DNA of 64,000 bases from Glandiceps talaboti (Eukaryota; Hemichordata; Enteropneusta; Spengelidae): assembly GCF_964340395.1 (NCBI RefSeq), contig NC_135555.1:23039725-23103724 (forward strand). The letters are read 5' to 3'. The translations under genes and the position numbers were made by a program. Each line of letters opens with the position of its first letter. Position 1 is the stretch's first letter. Under the pieces are notes generated by a model. The model saw nothing but the letters and a program-made list of their open reading frames with translations, did no database searches and was not told where the DNA came from. Shown here one piece after another: positions 34,347 to 46,508 of the stretch.

Positions 34347-35715
34347 CTTTTACAAGATGTATTATTTGTGCATAAATTCAAAACTATGGCGAATTCTACA
34401 TACAATGTTTATTAGTCAAAACTGTCAAATTGCATTAGGAACGCATGTATCGAACTCTTACCCGATCTCTCAAGGAGTACAACAGGGGAGTGTTCTTTCA
34501 ACTACACTTTTTTTTATTTATATACATGACCTTTTCCTTGAACTTGAAGATAGTGGCCTAGGATGCTATGTCGCGGCCCGTCTTTTCTAGGGTCGCCCGC
34601 CTTGGCCGATGACATTGAATTCCATATTGTCACCAACTTGCTCTACTTGCCAGACACTGCTTGATATAGTATGCACATACAGCTCGAAATGGAGATTAAA
34701 ATTATCCGATTCAAAAAGTCGCATTATAGTATTTGGAGAAACCAAAAGTGAACACAAACGATTGTATCAACACAGGAACCTGTCCTTATATAACTCTCGT
34801 ATTACAGAAGTTGACTCAATTACGATCGTTGGCTTGCAAATTTCAAATACGTCGTCAACAATGGAACGTACACTTTCTGCTTGTAAAAAGGGCAGAGGTT
34901 TGATTAATTCTCTACTAAGTGTTGGGGTTGGACCACATGGACTTAACCCAATCGTCAGTGCTGAATTGTGGAAACGCATTTGCCTTCCAGCAGCCTTACA
35001 CACCTGTGAACTGTGGACATACACTAATACTGAATGCTTTTTCGGAACTCTATGCAACAGTGACAATTCGTCAACTAGGAACCATATATTTCTACAACGT
35101 CTTTTTGAGTTCAAACTTTCTTCAGTTAAACGATGTATGGGTTTCATTCCTGATATTGTGGAAATCCTGTCAAAATACAATCTTTCATGCTTCCTCGACG
35201 AATTCTGTACAACAAGCTACTTTCCTCCTAAAACAATATGGAAAACCATTGTAAAGGAAGCCATTAATGGAAACGAGCACAATCTTTGGAGACAGAGACT
35301 AGATAGTAGAGACGAATTATTACTCTTCTCTCAATTACATCAGAGCCTTGTACCGTTTCATCTGTATTTCCAATCTCGTAAGTTTCCTCATTACAGGCCA
35401 ATAGTTTACAAAATAATGAAAATCATAACCTCTTTAGGACAAACTGAATGTTCTAAATGCCAAGAGCTCGTTGGAGATTATCTAACTCATTTATTGACTT
35501 CATGTAGTAATACGGCTGTACAAAGAGACATTTTCTGGTCAACTATGTTTGATAATATCAACGTTAACTTTGCTATACGTTTGTACAACTTAAATGAAGT
35601 TGATTTTACTATCAGTATTTTCGAAGATAGCAAAAAACACTTTCAGCAACCACACGAATGGGAAATATTTCAAGATACAGTCTATAAGTTTATAGACACA
35701 TGCTTAGACTTTTGA
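34347..35715 (+). pseudogene. LINE-C: second LINE subfamily, 5'-truncated
   Basis: Clearly related to LINE-A but a different subfamily, with many amino-acid differences over the shared region. It starts within the reverse transcriptase just before the conserved QNCQIALGTH segment, then motif B (QGVQQGSVLSTTLF), and a frame break near 34590-34605 just before motif C (LADDIE). The frame 34609-35715 then runs uninterrupted through the thumb and C-terminal region to the CSKC-x12-TSC knuckle and CLDF end. About 45 codons of the C-terminal region, between ELWT and CFFGTLC, are missing compared with LINE-A. The A-rich GAGGAGGAATAAAGAAAC and (CAA)n tail follows. It is flanked by (CTCA)n on both sides. 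Confidence 0.88.
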
Positions 35716-36062
35716 TTGGATTATGATGTCTTGTCACACTCTTATTTCTTACTGTCCATTTTTTAGAAGACAGTAAGTATAAATTTCAGCAACCGAACAA
35801 ATAGGAAATATTCGATATAAAATCCTTAAGTTTATCGTTTAACTGACTAATGAAGTCATGCACTCTATACTTATTTATTTATTATTTTGTTTTTGTATAT
35901 TTGTGAACTGAGTTGTAACTCTTCTTTTTGAGGAGGAATAAAGAAACAACAACAACAACTCACTCACTCACTCACTCACTCACTCACTCACTCACTCACT
36001 CACTCACTCACTCACTCACCCTCTCACTCACGCACGCACGCACGCACTCACTCACTCACTCC
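35716..36062 (+). repeat. LINE-C 3' UTR, (CAA)n tail and right (CTCA)n tract
   Basis: 3' UTR to about 35940, four to five CAA repeats, then about 100 bp of CTCA with CGCA interruptions. With the tract at 34178-34346 this places LINE-C entirely inside one microsatellite. Confidence 0.92.
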
Positions 36063-38256
36063 CTAAACTTTGACTTATTAGAGGTGCAGTCGGCACTAGT
36101 AATATCTGTGCAATCCAGAAATATTTGAATTAACACCTTCTGACATATTTTGAATTTTTGTTACCTACCAAGAAATCAGCCAATATGATAAATTTTACAT
36201 CATAATTTTCAATATTACACTTTACAGGTGAAACTACTGCAAAACAATAATTGTTATCCAAGGTTTTGAAATGTTGTATTTTAATTGCAAAATATCAAAA
36301 AAGTTGAAGAAATCAAAATAACAAATACATTAGGTGTGAATTTTACATCATTTCATCGAAAGCTGCTGCATTTAGTAGATGTATTATGTTTTAATTCGTA
36401 GACACACTTGCTCAGAGTCCCACTTTTTCTCCGGTTTCTGAAAAATTGTAGCCTTGTTTATGTATAGTTTAGTAATTGTTTATTTGTTTGCTTGTTTATT
36501 AAAAACTCTGCTTTTGTATGGCATGACATGTAAATATAATGAACCTAATAATGGCGTGATACAGTATGTAGAGCTTTGGATAATTGGTAGTCTGGAAGGT
36601 ACGCCGTGACGGGGCGCCCTCACACATCGGCCAACCCCTACCTAGACGAGGCCGGCGAGGGCGAAACGTCACTACGTATCTTACAGGCTAGATAATTGTC
36701 TAACCTGGGAATGTATCGTCATGTACCAACTACAGCTTATTAGCCACATGTAGTGGTACGTGTAAATCTTGGAATACAGTGACATTTATCGACTATGATT
36801 TCATTGAAATCAGGGAGAACGTGATACAAACGGCAAATATCTTTGACTTTATTTTTCCAGACGAGTCCGATAGATTTTATTCAGTGACGTACTGTTTTAT
36901 TGTAGTAGTAAAGGTGAGTGATGAGAGTTTTGATTTGGAATAAAACCTAAACAATCATGACATACTTAAGACTGGGGGCGCCCTTATCACCCCTACCTAC
37001 GGTTTAAAATGCACCCCTCCCTAGAATGTAAAATGCGTCTCTAAGGGCGCCCTTATCACCCCTACCTATGGTGCAAAATGCACCCCTCCGTACAATGTAA
37101 TATGAGTCGCTGGTGGCGCGTTTATAATCCCTCTAAAGGGCGTAAAATGCGTTGCTGGTGGCATGCTCACCATCCCCCCAAGAATGTTTTATGTGTACGT
37201 TTTAATATTACATTTTGTCATTAGTGTATGTATATTGTTTTATTTGTGTATTTTATTTAGTATTTTCTTTGTATTGTATTTTTTATTGTTTTTTTCTCAT
37301 CCTGTTATTGGACTATGCCTATTGGATGGTATGTGAATAAAATAAATAAATAAATAAAGACGTTGTTGGGTGCGTCGTTATCCTCCCTCCCTCGACTAAC
37401 TTAGTCTCGGTTACCTAACCTCACCGCTGATGGCTCACTTCATAGCCTAGGTTGAGAGTCAGGGTAACCGAGATTAGACTGTACCAGACTAAAATGCGTC
37501 GTCGGGGGCGTCGTTGTCATCCCTCCCTAGACTGTAGGCTACATCACTGGTGGCATACTTATAATAAAGGGTTCAAAAGAGCGCCCACAACGGCCGAATT
37601 TTCTTTTGTGATCAGGATTGCCTATAACCAATCTAATTAAAATCCGATGTAGATGTCGGCTAATCGTTCATTTTGCTATAATACCTTCGTTATTTAGCCT
37701 GAATTGACGTACCTTCGTGGTACGCATGTTTACGTTTTTATCCTGATCGCCGATCCTCTGATCGCCTTCTCTAGTAGAGGATAAAAACGTAAACATGTAC
37801 CATGAAGGTCAATTCAGGCAATATAACGAATGTAAAATAGCAATGAACGATTAGCCGACATCTATATCGGATTTTAACCAGATTGGCATATAACCAGCAC
37901 ACAAACATAAAACACGTCACAACAATATTTCCAATGTACCTCAAAAGTTGATGGGGATGTCTTTATTAATAATTAAATGTTGATGCCAAAAAATAAAGGA
38001 ATTACTAAAATCCATAATTGTTTACTGATTCAGAAGTACTAATGTATTCGTTAAATCTTGAGATACAAATACTCTGTCTGATTATTTGCTGCGAGCCGGC
38101 TACGAAACCCTTCCTTCATGCCAAACATTTACAAGCCAAACAGTTAAGGCAGGGAGGTAGGATTTTACCAATGCTCTGTCCAGCAATGCCTATGGGGTGT
38201 TTTCTCACCCAAACCAAAACTTATAGCATCACAGAAATGGTACGATAAAACAGGTA
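36063..38256 (+). repeat. Linker R and S plus pre-array segment, copy 3
   Basis: Starts in CTAAACTTTGACTTATTAGAGG. It contains the palindromic MITE (36589-36691), tandem block S (about 36970-37180), LINE 3' tail, 80-bp palindrome (37403-37480) and foldback (37628-37886). No genes. Confidence 0.88.
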
Positions 38257-41051
38257 TTATGAACAACATGGGGTCAGATGTTACCAGCACTTAACCCACC
38301 GTTGGGATAGATCTTTACCATCTATCCAGATTTCATCTTCTTTTTACAGGATAAATTTGAATATTCTAAGATTTCATGAATAATATGGGGTCAGAGGTTA
38401 CCAGCACTTAACCCACCGTTGGGATATATCTTTACCATCTATCCAGATTTCATCTTCTTTTGAGAGGATAAATGTGAATATACCAAGATTTCGTAAATAA
38501 TATGGGGTCAGAGGTTACCAGCACTTAACCCACCGTTGGGATAGATCTTTACCATATATGCAGATTTTATCTTCTTTTGAGAGGAAAATTTTGAATATTC
38601 CAAGATTTCGTAAATAGTATGGGGTCAGAGGTTACCAGCACTTAACCCACGGATGGGATAGATCTTTTCCATCTATCCAGATTTCATCTTGTTTTGAAAT
38701 GAAAAAAAAATGTGCATATTCCAAGATTTCATAAATAATATGGGGTCAGAGGTTACCAGCACTTAACCCACGGTTGGGATAGATCTTTACCATCTATCCA
38801 GATTTCATCTTCTTTTTACAGGATAAATATATACATTAGAAAATTTGGTAAATAATATGGGGTCAGAGGTTACCAGCACTTAACCCACTCTTGGGATAGA
38901 TCTTTACCATCTATCCAGACTTCATCTTCTTTTGAGACGATAATTTTGAATATTCCAAGATTTCGTAAATAGTATGGGGTCAGAGGTTACCATTCCTTCA
39001 CCCACGGTTGGGATAGATCTTTACCATCTATCCAGATTTCATCTTCTTTTTACAGGATAAATATATACATTAGACAATTTGGTAAATAATATGGGGTCAG
39101 AGGTTACCAGCACTTAACCCATCGTTAGGATAGATCTTTACCATCTATCCAGATTTCATCTTGTTTTGAAATGAAAAAAAATGAGCATATTCCAAGATTT
39201 CATAAATAATATGGGGTCAGAGGTTACCAGCACTTAACCCACGGTTGGGATAGATCTTTACCATCTATCCAGATTTCATCTTCTTTTGAAAGGATAAATA
39301 TATACATTACAAAATTTGGTAAATAATATCGGGTCAAAGGTTACCAGCACTTAACCCACCGTTGGGATAGATCTTTACCATTTATCCAGATTTCATCTTG
39401 TTTTGGAATGAAAAAAAAATGTGCATATTCCAAGATTTCATAAATAATATGGGGTCAGAGGTTACCAGCACTTAACCCACCGTTGGGATAGATCTTTACC
39501 ATCTATCCAGATTTCATCTTCTTTTTACAGGATAAATTTGAATATTCCAAGATTTCGTAAATAATATGGGGTCAGAGGTTACCAGCACTTAACCCACCGT
39601 TGGGATAGATCTTTACCATCTATCCAGCTTTCGTCTTTTTTTGAGAGGATAATTTTGAATATTCCAAGATTTCGTAAATAGTATGGGGTCAGAGGTTACC
39701 AGCACTTAACCCACCGTTGGGATAGATCTTTACCATCTTTTCACATTTCATCTTCTTTTGACAGGATACATATATACATTACAAAATTTGGTAAATAGTA
39801 TGAGGTCAGAGGTTACCAGCACATAACCCACCGTTGGGCTAGATCTTTACCATCTATCCAGATTTCATCTTGTTTTGAAATGAAAAAAATGTGCATATTC
39901 CAAGATTTCGTAAATAATATGGGGTCAGAGGTTACCAGCACATAACCCACCGTTGAGATAGATCTTTACCATCTTTTCAGATTTCATCTTCTTTTGACAG
40001 GATAAATATATACATTACAAAATTTGGTAAATAATATGAGGTCAGAGGTTACCAGCACATAACCCACCGTTGAGATAGATCTTTACCATCTATCCAGCTT
40101 TCGTCTTTTTTTGAGAGGATACATGTGAATATTCCAAGATTTCGTAAATAATATGGGGTCAGAGGTTTACCAGCACATAACCCACCGTTGAGATAGATCT
40201 TTACCATCTATCCAGATTTCATCTTCTTTTGACAGGATAAATATATACATTACAAAATTTGGTAAATAATATGGGGGTCAGAGGTTACCAGCACTTAACC
40301 CATCGTTGGGATAGATCTTTACCATCTACCCAGCTTTCATCTTTTTTTTACAGGATAAATATATACATTACACAATTTGGTAAATAATATGGGGTCAGAG
40401 GTTACCAGCACTTAACCCACGGTTGGGATATATCTTTACCATCTATCCAGATTTCATCTTGTTTTGAAATGAAAAAAAATGTACATATTCCAAGATTTCG
40501 TAAATAATATGAGGTCAGAGGTTACCAGCACATAACCCACCGTTGAGATAGATCTTTACCATCTATCCAGCTTTCGTCTTTTTTTGAGAGGATACATGTG
40601 AATATTCCAAGATTTCGTAAATAATATGGGGTCAGAGGTTTACCAGCACATAACCCACCGTTGAGATAGATCTTTACAATCTATCCAGATTTCATCTTCT
40701 TTTGACAGGATAAATATATACATTACAAAATTTGGTAAATAATATGGGGGTCAGAGGTTACCAGCACTTAACCCATCGTTGGGATAGATCTTTACCATCT
40801 ACCCAGCTTTCATCTTTTTTTTACAGGATAAATATATACATTACACAATTTGGTAAATAATATGGGGTCAGAGGTTACCAGCACTTAACCCACGGTTGGG
40901 ATATATCTTTACCATCTATCCAGATTTCATCTTGTTTTGAAATGAAAAAAAATGTACATATTCCAAGATTTCGTAAATAGTATGGGGTCAGAGGTTACCA
41001 GCACTTAACCCACCGTTGGGATAGATCTTTACCATCTATCCAGATTTCATC
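38257..41051 (+). repeat. Satellite array 5 (longest)
   Basis: About 24 units. It follows array 2 variant by variant, with one extra unit at the start and a second-level duplication near the end: the interval about 40020-40500 is repeated at about 40500-40975, a four-unit block of about 473 bp that includes the diagnostic GAGGTTTACC unit. Confidence 0.95.
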
Positions 41052-42775
41052 AACTTGAAATAATTACGTCAATGAATGAAGTTCGTTAGAGAGGGTAGGG
41101 AAGGGAAGAAACTTTACTTTATTTCTTGAGAAACCCCCTAGGGGCTTTTCGCATCGCTTTAATGACCACAGACAAGTATGTGTTAGTTGTCTGTGCAATG
41201 ACGAAGTAGATATCACACACTGAAAGCAAGAAGTTTTGTTGGTCGTCTTTCACTAGCTATAGCATCTCGTATTGTTATGACGTCATGAGAAATACTTTTT
41301 GGGCACAAAGATGCTAAAGGCGACTTTATACATTTTGTCTTCAAACATTGCTGTATATTATAAAGGTATTCGTAGTATACTTCTTACTGCACTGGGATAG
41401 CGTCTCTAACCACCATTTGCTATTGACTGATCAGAACTCAATACTTACTTACTTAGAAATGATATACTCTAAAATTATATACTTTGCAAACATTTGTTCT
41501 TGCAATGTCAGAAGACAACTGTAATGTCATGAAAGGTATGCACGGACATTATCCTACAATACTTGAAGCTATAGCTAGGTTTTATGTGAATATTGTGAAT
41601 AGTGTAAAGTTCACAACCTCATCAGTGATAACCCTGAATCTGTTTTCGATGGCAGATAAAATGACGGATACCATTATATTGTAGTATGGGATATTAATCG
41701 ACGGGGATATTGAACGTAATCTAAATTAATCAATTGCTGCACGAACCTTTGCACCATAAAGTTAAACGAAAATGATAGAAAATTGAAACAATCGTAGTTG
41801 TCATAAGAGTTTTCAAATGATACTAACTCGGTCCTCGAAAAAAGTTGTATTCGTTTTGAGTACGTATATGCGTAGTGGATTGCGCCCTCTGTGTTGAGAA
41901 TGGTAGTAACGCTTGTTTTCGGGACGAATGGTAAATCTGCTCACCTGTAGTTGTTTTTTAGTCGTAAATAATGATGACTGCGAGTCTAACCTGGACATAT
42001 GCACCTTTCATGACCTCCGTAACATAAAGAGAAAGTAAATTTTGTGTATTTGGAATCCATGTACTTACAAATTGACGATTTTCTGTGGTATATGGAGAAA
42101 GGACTGTGCCGCCGCTTTCATCGTCTTCGCTTACAACCGAATTATGGAATCGTCATCGAACGAATAATAGATGACACACGTGACCGTACGGTATTTTTGT
42201 TGCCCTTGGCAACTAAGTTCTCTGACTTGTGTGAGCGCATCAACAGTAGCTATCACACAGATCTCGTGTATTACGAGACTTAAATGGTCAAGAAATAAAC
42301 CGTCAAAATAGAGAGAAAACTTGATAAGCTTGTGGAAGGAAAATTGATACATTTGATGTATACGTACACAAAAGGTTATCAGAGGGAGGGGAAAAGTCGC
42401 GATAAATGTTTAGTTATAAACTTGCTTCATTTGTATACGTAGGTGTATGGGTACAGTGCTTTGCACATTAGTGTTCACTGTTTTCATTTGATACAAACAT
42501 GCATACAGAAACCAATATTAAGAAACTGTACATGCTACACTCTGAACTATGGACAAGAGATCGTTATTTGACATGTTTGACATCGACTGAGTATTGACAG
42601 TCTAAAATGCATCAAAAGTGTAATGATGGTGCTTTTTTTTGAAGACAAGACCAAAAATGTCAATCGAGTAGCACGATTGGCATTTTTCAAAGCTAACATA
42701 GTCGGGGAAAACTTTCCATGATTAATATTTTTGCAAAAAATGTCAATCGTGCAATCTGTGTAATCCAGAAATATT
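41052..42775 (+). repeat. Post-array block, copy 5
   Basis: Closest to copy 1 at 8934. The first short frame is ended early here by TAG (near 41682), and the block breaks at CAGAAATATTTGAA into a LINE fragment. Confidence 0.9.
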
Positions 42776-42779
42776 TGAA

Positions 42780-42868
42780 ACATCCCCTACAAGCCGGCTA
42801 TCAACCTGGTCAGAGTAATATCACCACAGCATTCTGCATTCAAGAGACAATTCTTCATCACGTTGAAA
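42780..42868 (+). pseudogene. Orphan LINE reverse-transcriptase fragment
   Basis: Matches 11492-11580 of LINE-A (the part reading HPLQAGYQPGQSNITTAF). It is followed by unrelated sequence (GCGTTCGCCCAGG) and a scrap of foldback end (ATCAGATTTTAATCAGATTGG). This is rearrangement debris upstream of LINE-D. Confidence 0.85.
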
Positions 42869-42973
42869 GGCGTTCGCCCAGGAAAAAAAAACCTAACGTA
42901 AAAGACGCAATAACGATGGAATAAAGGTAAATACAGGAAAACCAGCCTATCTAACATCAGATTTTAATCAGAT

Positions 42974-43982
42974 TGGTGTAACTATAGTACTGGGATGATG
43001 CGTACTTTAAAATTGGCATATAATAACACATCGTCGATGGAACGTACATTCTCTGTTTGTAAGAAAGCCAGGTGTCTGATAAATTCGTTACGCAGTGTTG
43101 GTATTGGACCTTACGGTCTCAATCCAATCGTCAGTACAGAAGTTTGGAGACGCATGTGTCTTCCTGCAGCCTTTCATACTTGTGAACTTTGGACTCCCAA
43201 TGAAACTGAACTTCTAATGCTTGAACGTTGTCAGAGATATGCTGCCAAAACCATTCAAGGTTTTCCCTCCAAAACTCCGACTGATCTAGCTCTAAGCGCA
43301 GTAGGTTTGATACCAATTGAGGCATACATTGACAATTGTAAATTGCGTTTTTTTGGAACTCTATGTAACTGTGATAATTTCTCAGTCAGAAAACATGTAT
43401 TCTTACAACGAATTTTTGAATTTAAGTTTCATCTGTAAAGAAACGTTTAGGCTTTATACCTGATATTATGAATATTCTTTTGAAATACGGATACTTTGCT
43501 TCTTAGACGAATTCATTGTAAAAGATGCTATATATGAGAAAGAGTGCAATCTTTGGAGAGATAGAATTGCAACTAGAGATGAACTACAGCTCTTCTCTCA
43601 GTTACATACACATATATTGCCGTTTCATTTATATTCCTACTCACGCAAATTCCCTAAATACAAGTCAACTGTCTACAAAATCATGAAAGTTCTTGCCACT
43701 CCATGCAATATAAAATGCTCCAAATGTGAAGACGTTGCTGATAACCTTCTCATTCATCTAACAACGTCATGTCGCCATACTTCCACTGCTAGAGACTATT
43801 TCTGGACAAGTCTCTTCAATGAACTGAATGTAGACTTTTCTGTGGCTTTATTCAACCTAGGTGAGTTTGATTTCATTGTCAAAATTTTAGGAGATGTCTT
43901 TTGCAACGACAATCTCCTCGTTAACACAGAACTACTTCAAGATATTATCTTAAAGTGTATGCATATGTGCCTGGACATTTAG
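42974..43982 (+). pseudogene. LINE-D: truncated LINE copy, sister of LINE-B
   Basis: Same 5' breakpoint (ATAATAACACA then TCGTCGATGG), same absent reverse-transcriptase core and same ~42-nt deletion as LINE-B at 13.3-14.4 kb, with one more lesion, a T lost near 43428, that ends the first frame at 43438. The second part runs from about 43617 to 43982. The shared lesions show that it was copied together with its surroundings. Confidence 0.88.
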
Positions 43983-44134
43983 AAACGAACCCTACGCCAT
44001 GTTTATTTGAAACATGAATATTGCAATTAGTTTTCTGTAATTATTTATACTTTTCCTCTCTGATCTGATTTGATAGTTTTTTGCTTTATTGTTGTGTAAC
44101 TCTTCTCTTTTTTGAGGAGGAATAAAGGAACATC

Positions 44135-44184
<50 letters not shown>

Positions 44185-44297
44185 CTCACTCACTCACTCA
44201 CTCACTCACTCACTCGTTATATATAATGTGCATTGTTTAAATGGTTGGTGTAACTATAGTACTGGGATGATGCGTACTTTAAAATTGGCATATAATA
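43983..44297 (+). repeat. LINE-D 3' end, (CAA)n, (CTCA)n and flanking repeat
   Basis: LINE 3' UTR, about 17 CAA repeats, about eight CTCA repeats, then the segment GTTATATATAATGTGCATT to AATAACACA continuing into ATGTGGTTAAAC, as at 14651. Confidence 0.9.
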
Positions 44298-46508
44298 ACA
44301 CAATGTGGTTAAACTTTGACTTATTAGAGGTGCAGTCGGCATTAGTAATATCTGTGTAATCCAGAAATATTTGAATTAACACCTTCTGATATATTTTGAA
44401 TTTTTGTTACCTACCAAGAAATCAGCCAATGTGATAAATTTTACATAATAATTTTCAATATTACACTTTACAGGTGAAACTACTGCAAAACAATAACTGT
44501 TATCCAAGGATTTGAAATGTTGTATTTTAATTGCAAAATATCAAAAAAGTGGAAGAAATCAAAATAACAAATAGATTAGGTGTAAATTTTACATCATTTC
44601 ATCGAAATCTGCTGCATTTAGTAGATGTATTATATTTTAATTCGTAGACACACTTGCTCAGAGTCCCACTTTTTCTCCGGTTTCTGAAAAAGAATTGTAG
44701 CCTTTTTTATATATAGTTATGTAATTGTTTGTTTGTTTGTTAAAAACTCTGCTTTTGTATGGCATGACATGTAAATATAATGAACATAATAATGGTGTGA
44801 TACAGTATGTAGAGCTTTGGATAATTGGTAGTCTGTAAGGTACGCCGTGACGGGGCGCCCTCACACATCGGCCAACCCCTACCTAGAGGAGGCCGGTGAG
44901 GGCGAAACGTCACTACGTATCTTACAGTCTAGATAATTGGCTAACCTGGGAATGTATTGTCATGTACCAACTACAGCTAATTAGCCACATGTAGTGGTAC
45001 GTGTAAATCTTGGAATACAATGTGACATTTATCGACTATGATTTCATTGAAATCAGGGAGAACCAGAGGAGAGCGTGATACAAACGGCAAATATCTTAGA
45101 CTTTATTTTTCCAGACGAGTCCGATAGATTTTATTCAGTGACGTACTGTTTTATTGTAGTAGTAAAGGTGAGTGATAAGAGTTTTGATTTGGAATAAAAC
45201 CTAAACAATGACATACTTAGACTGTAAAATGCGTCGCTGGGGGCGCCCTTATCACCCCTACCTACGGTGTAAAATGCACCCCTCCCTAGAATGTAAAATG
45301 CGTCTCTGAGGGCGCCCTTATCACCCCTACCTATGGTGCAAAATGCACCCCTCCCTACAATGTAAAATGAGTCGCTGGTGGCGCGCTTATAATCCCTCTA
45401 AAGGGCGTAAAATGCGTTGCTGGTGGCATGCTCACCATCCCTCCCAAGAATGTTTTGTGTGAACGTTTTAACATTACATTTTGTCATTAGTGTATGTATA
45501 TTGTTTCATTTGTGTATTTTATTTAGTATTTTCTTTGTATTGTATTTTTTATTGTTTTTTTCTCATCCTGTTACTGGACTATGCCTATTGGATGGTATGT
45601 GAATAAATAAATAAATAAATAAAGACGTCGCCGGATGCGTCGTTATCTTCCCTCCCTAGACTGTACTTAGTCTCGGTTACCTAATCTCACCGCTGATGGC
45701 TCACTTCATAGCCTAGGTTGAGAGTCAGGGTAACCGAGATTAGACTGTACCACACTATAAAATGCGTCGTCGGGGGCGTCGTTGTCATCCCTCCCTAGAC
45801 TGTAGACGACTACATCACTGGTGGCATCCTTATAATAAAGGGTTCAAAAGAGCGCCCACAACGGCCGAATTTTCTTTTGTGATCAGGATTGCCTATAACC
45901 AATCTGATTAAAATCCGTTCATTTTGCTATAATACCTTCGTTATTTAGCCTGAATTGACGTACCTTCGTGGTACGCATGTTTACGTTTTTATCCTGATCG
46001 CCTCCTCTGATCGCCTTCTCTAATAGAGGAGCCGACCAGGATTAAAACGTAAAAATGTAACATGAAGGTCAATTCAGGCAATATAACGAATGTAAAATAG
46101 CAATGAACGATTAGCCGACATCTATATCGGATTTTAATCAGATTGGCATATAACCAGCACACAAACATAAAACACGTCACAACAATATTTCCAATATACC
46201 TCAAAAGTTGATGGGGATGTCTTTATTACTAATTAAATGTTGATGCCAAAAAATAAAGGAATTACTAAAATGCATAATTGTTTACTGATTCAGAAGTACT
46301 AATGTATTCGTTAAATCTTGAGATACAAATACTCTGTCTGATTATTTGCTGCGAGCCGGCTACGAAACCCTTCCTTCATGCCAAACATTTACAAGCCAAA
46401 CAGTTAAGGTAGGATTTTACCAATGCTCTGTCCAGCAATGCCTATGGGGTGTTTTCTCACCCAAACCAAAACTTACAGCATCACAGAAATGGTATGATAA
46501 AACAGGTA
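44298..46508 (+). repeat. Linker R and S plus pre-array segment, copy 4
   Basis: Near-identical to 14736-16957: MITE 44829-44932, tandem block S, LINE 3' tail, 80-bp palindrome 45669-45746, shortened foldback 45899-46146. No genes. Confidence 0.88.
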
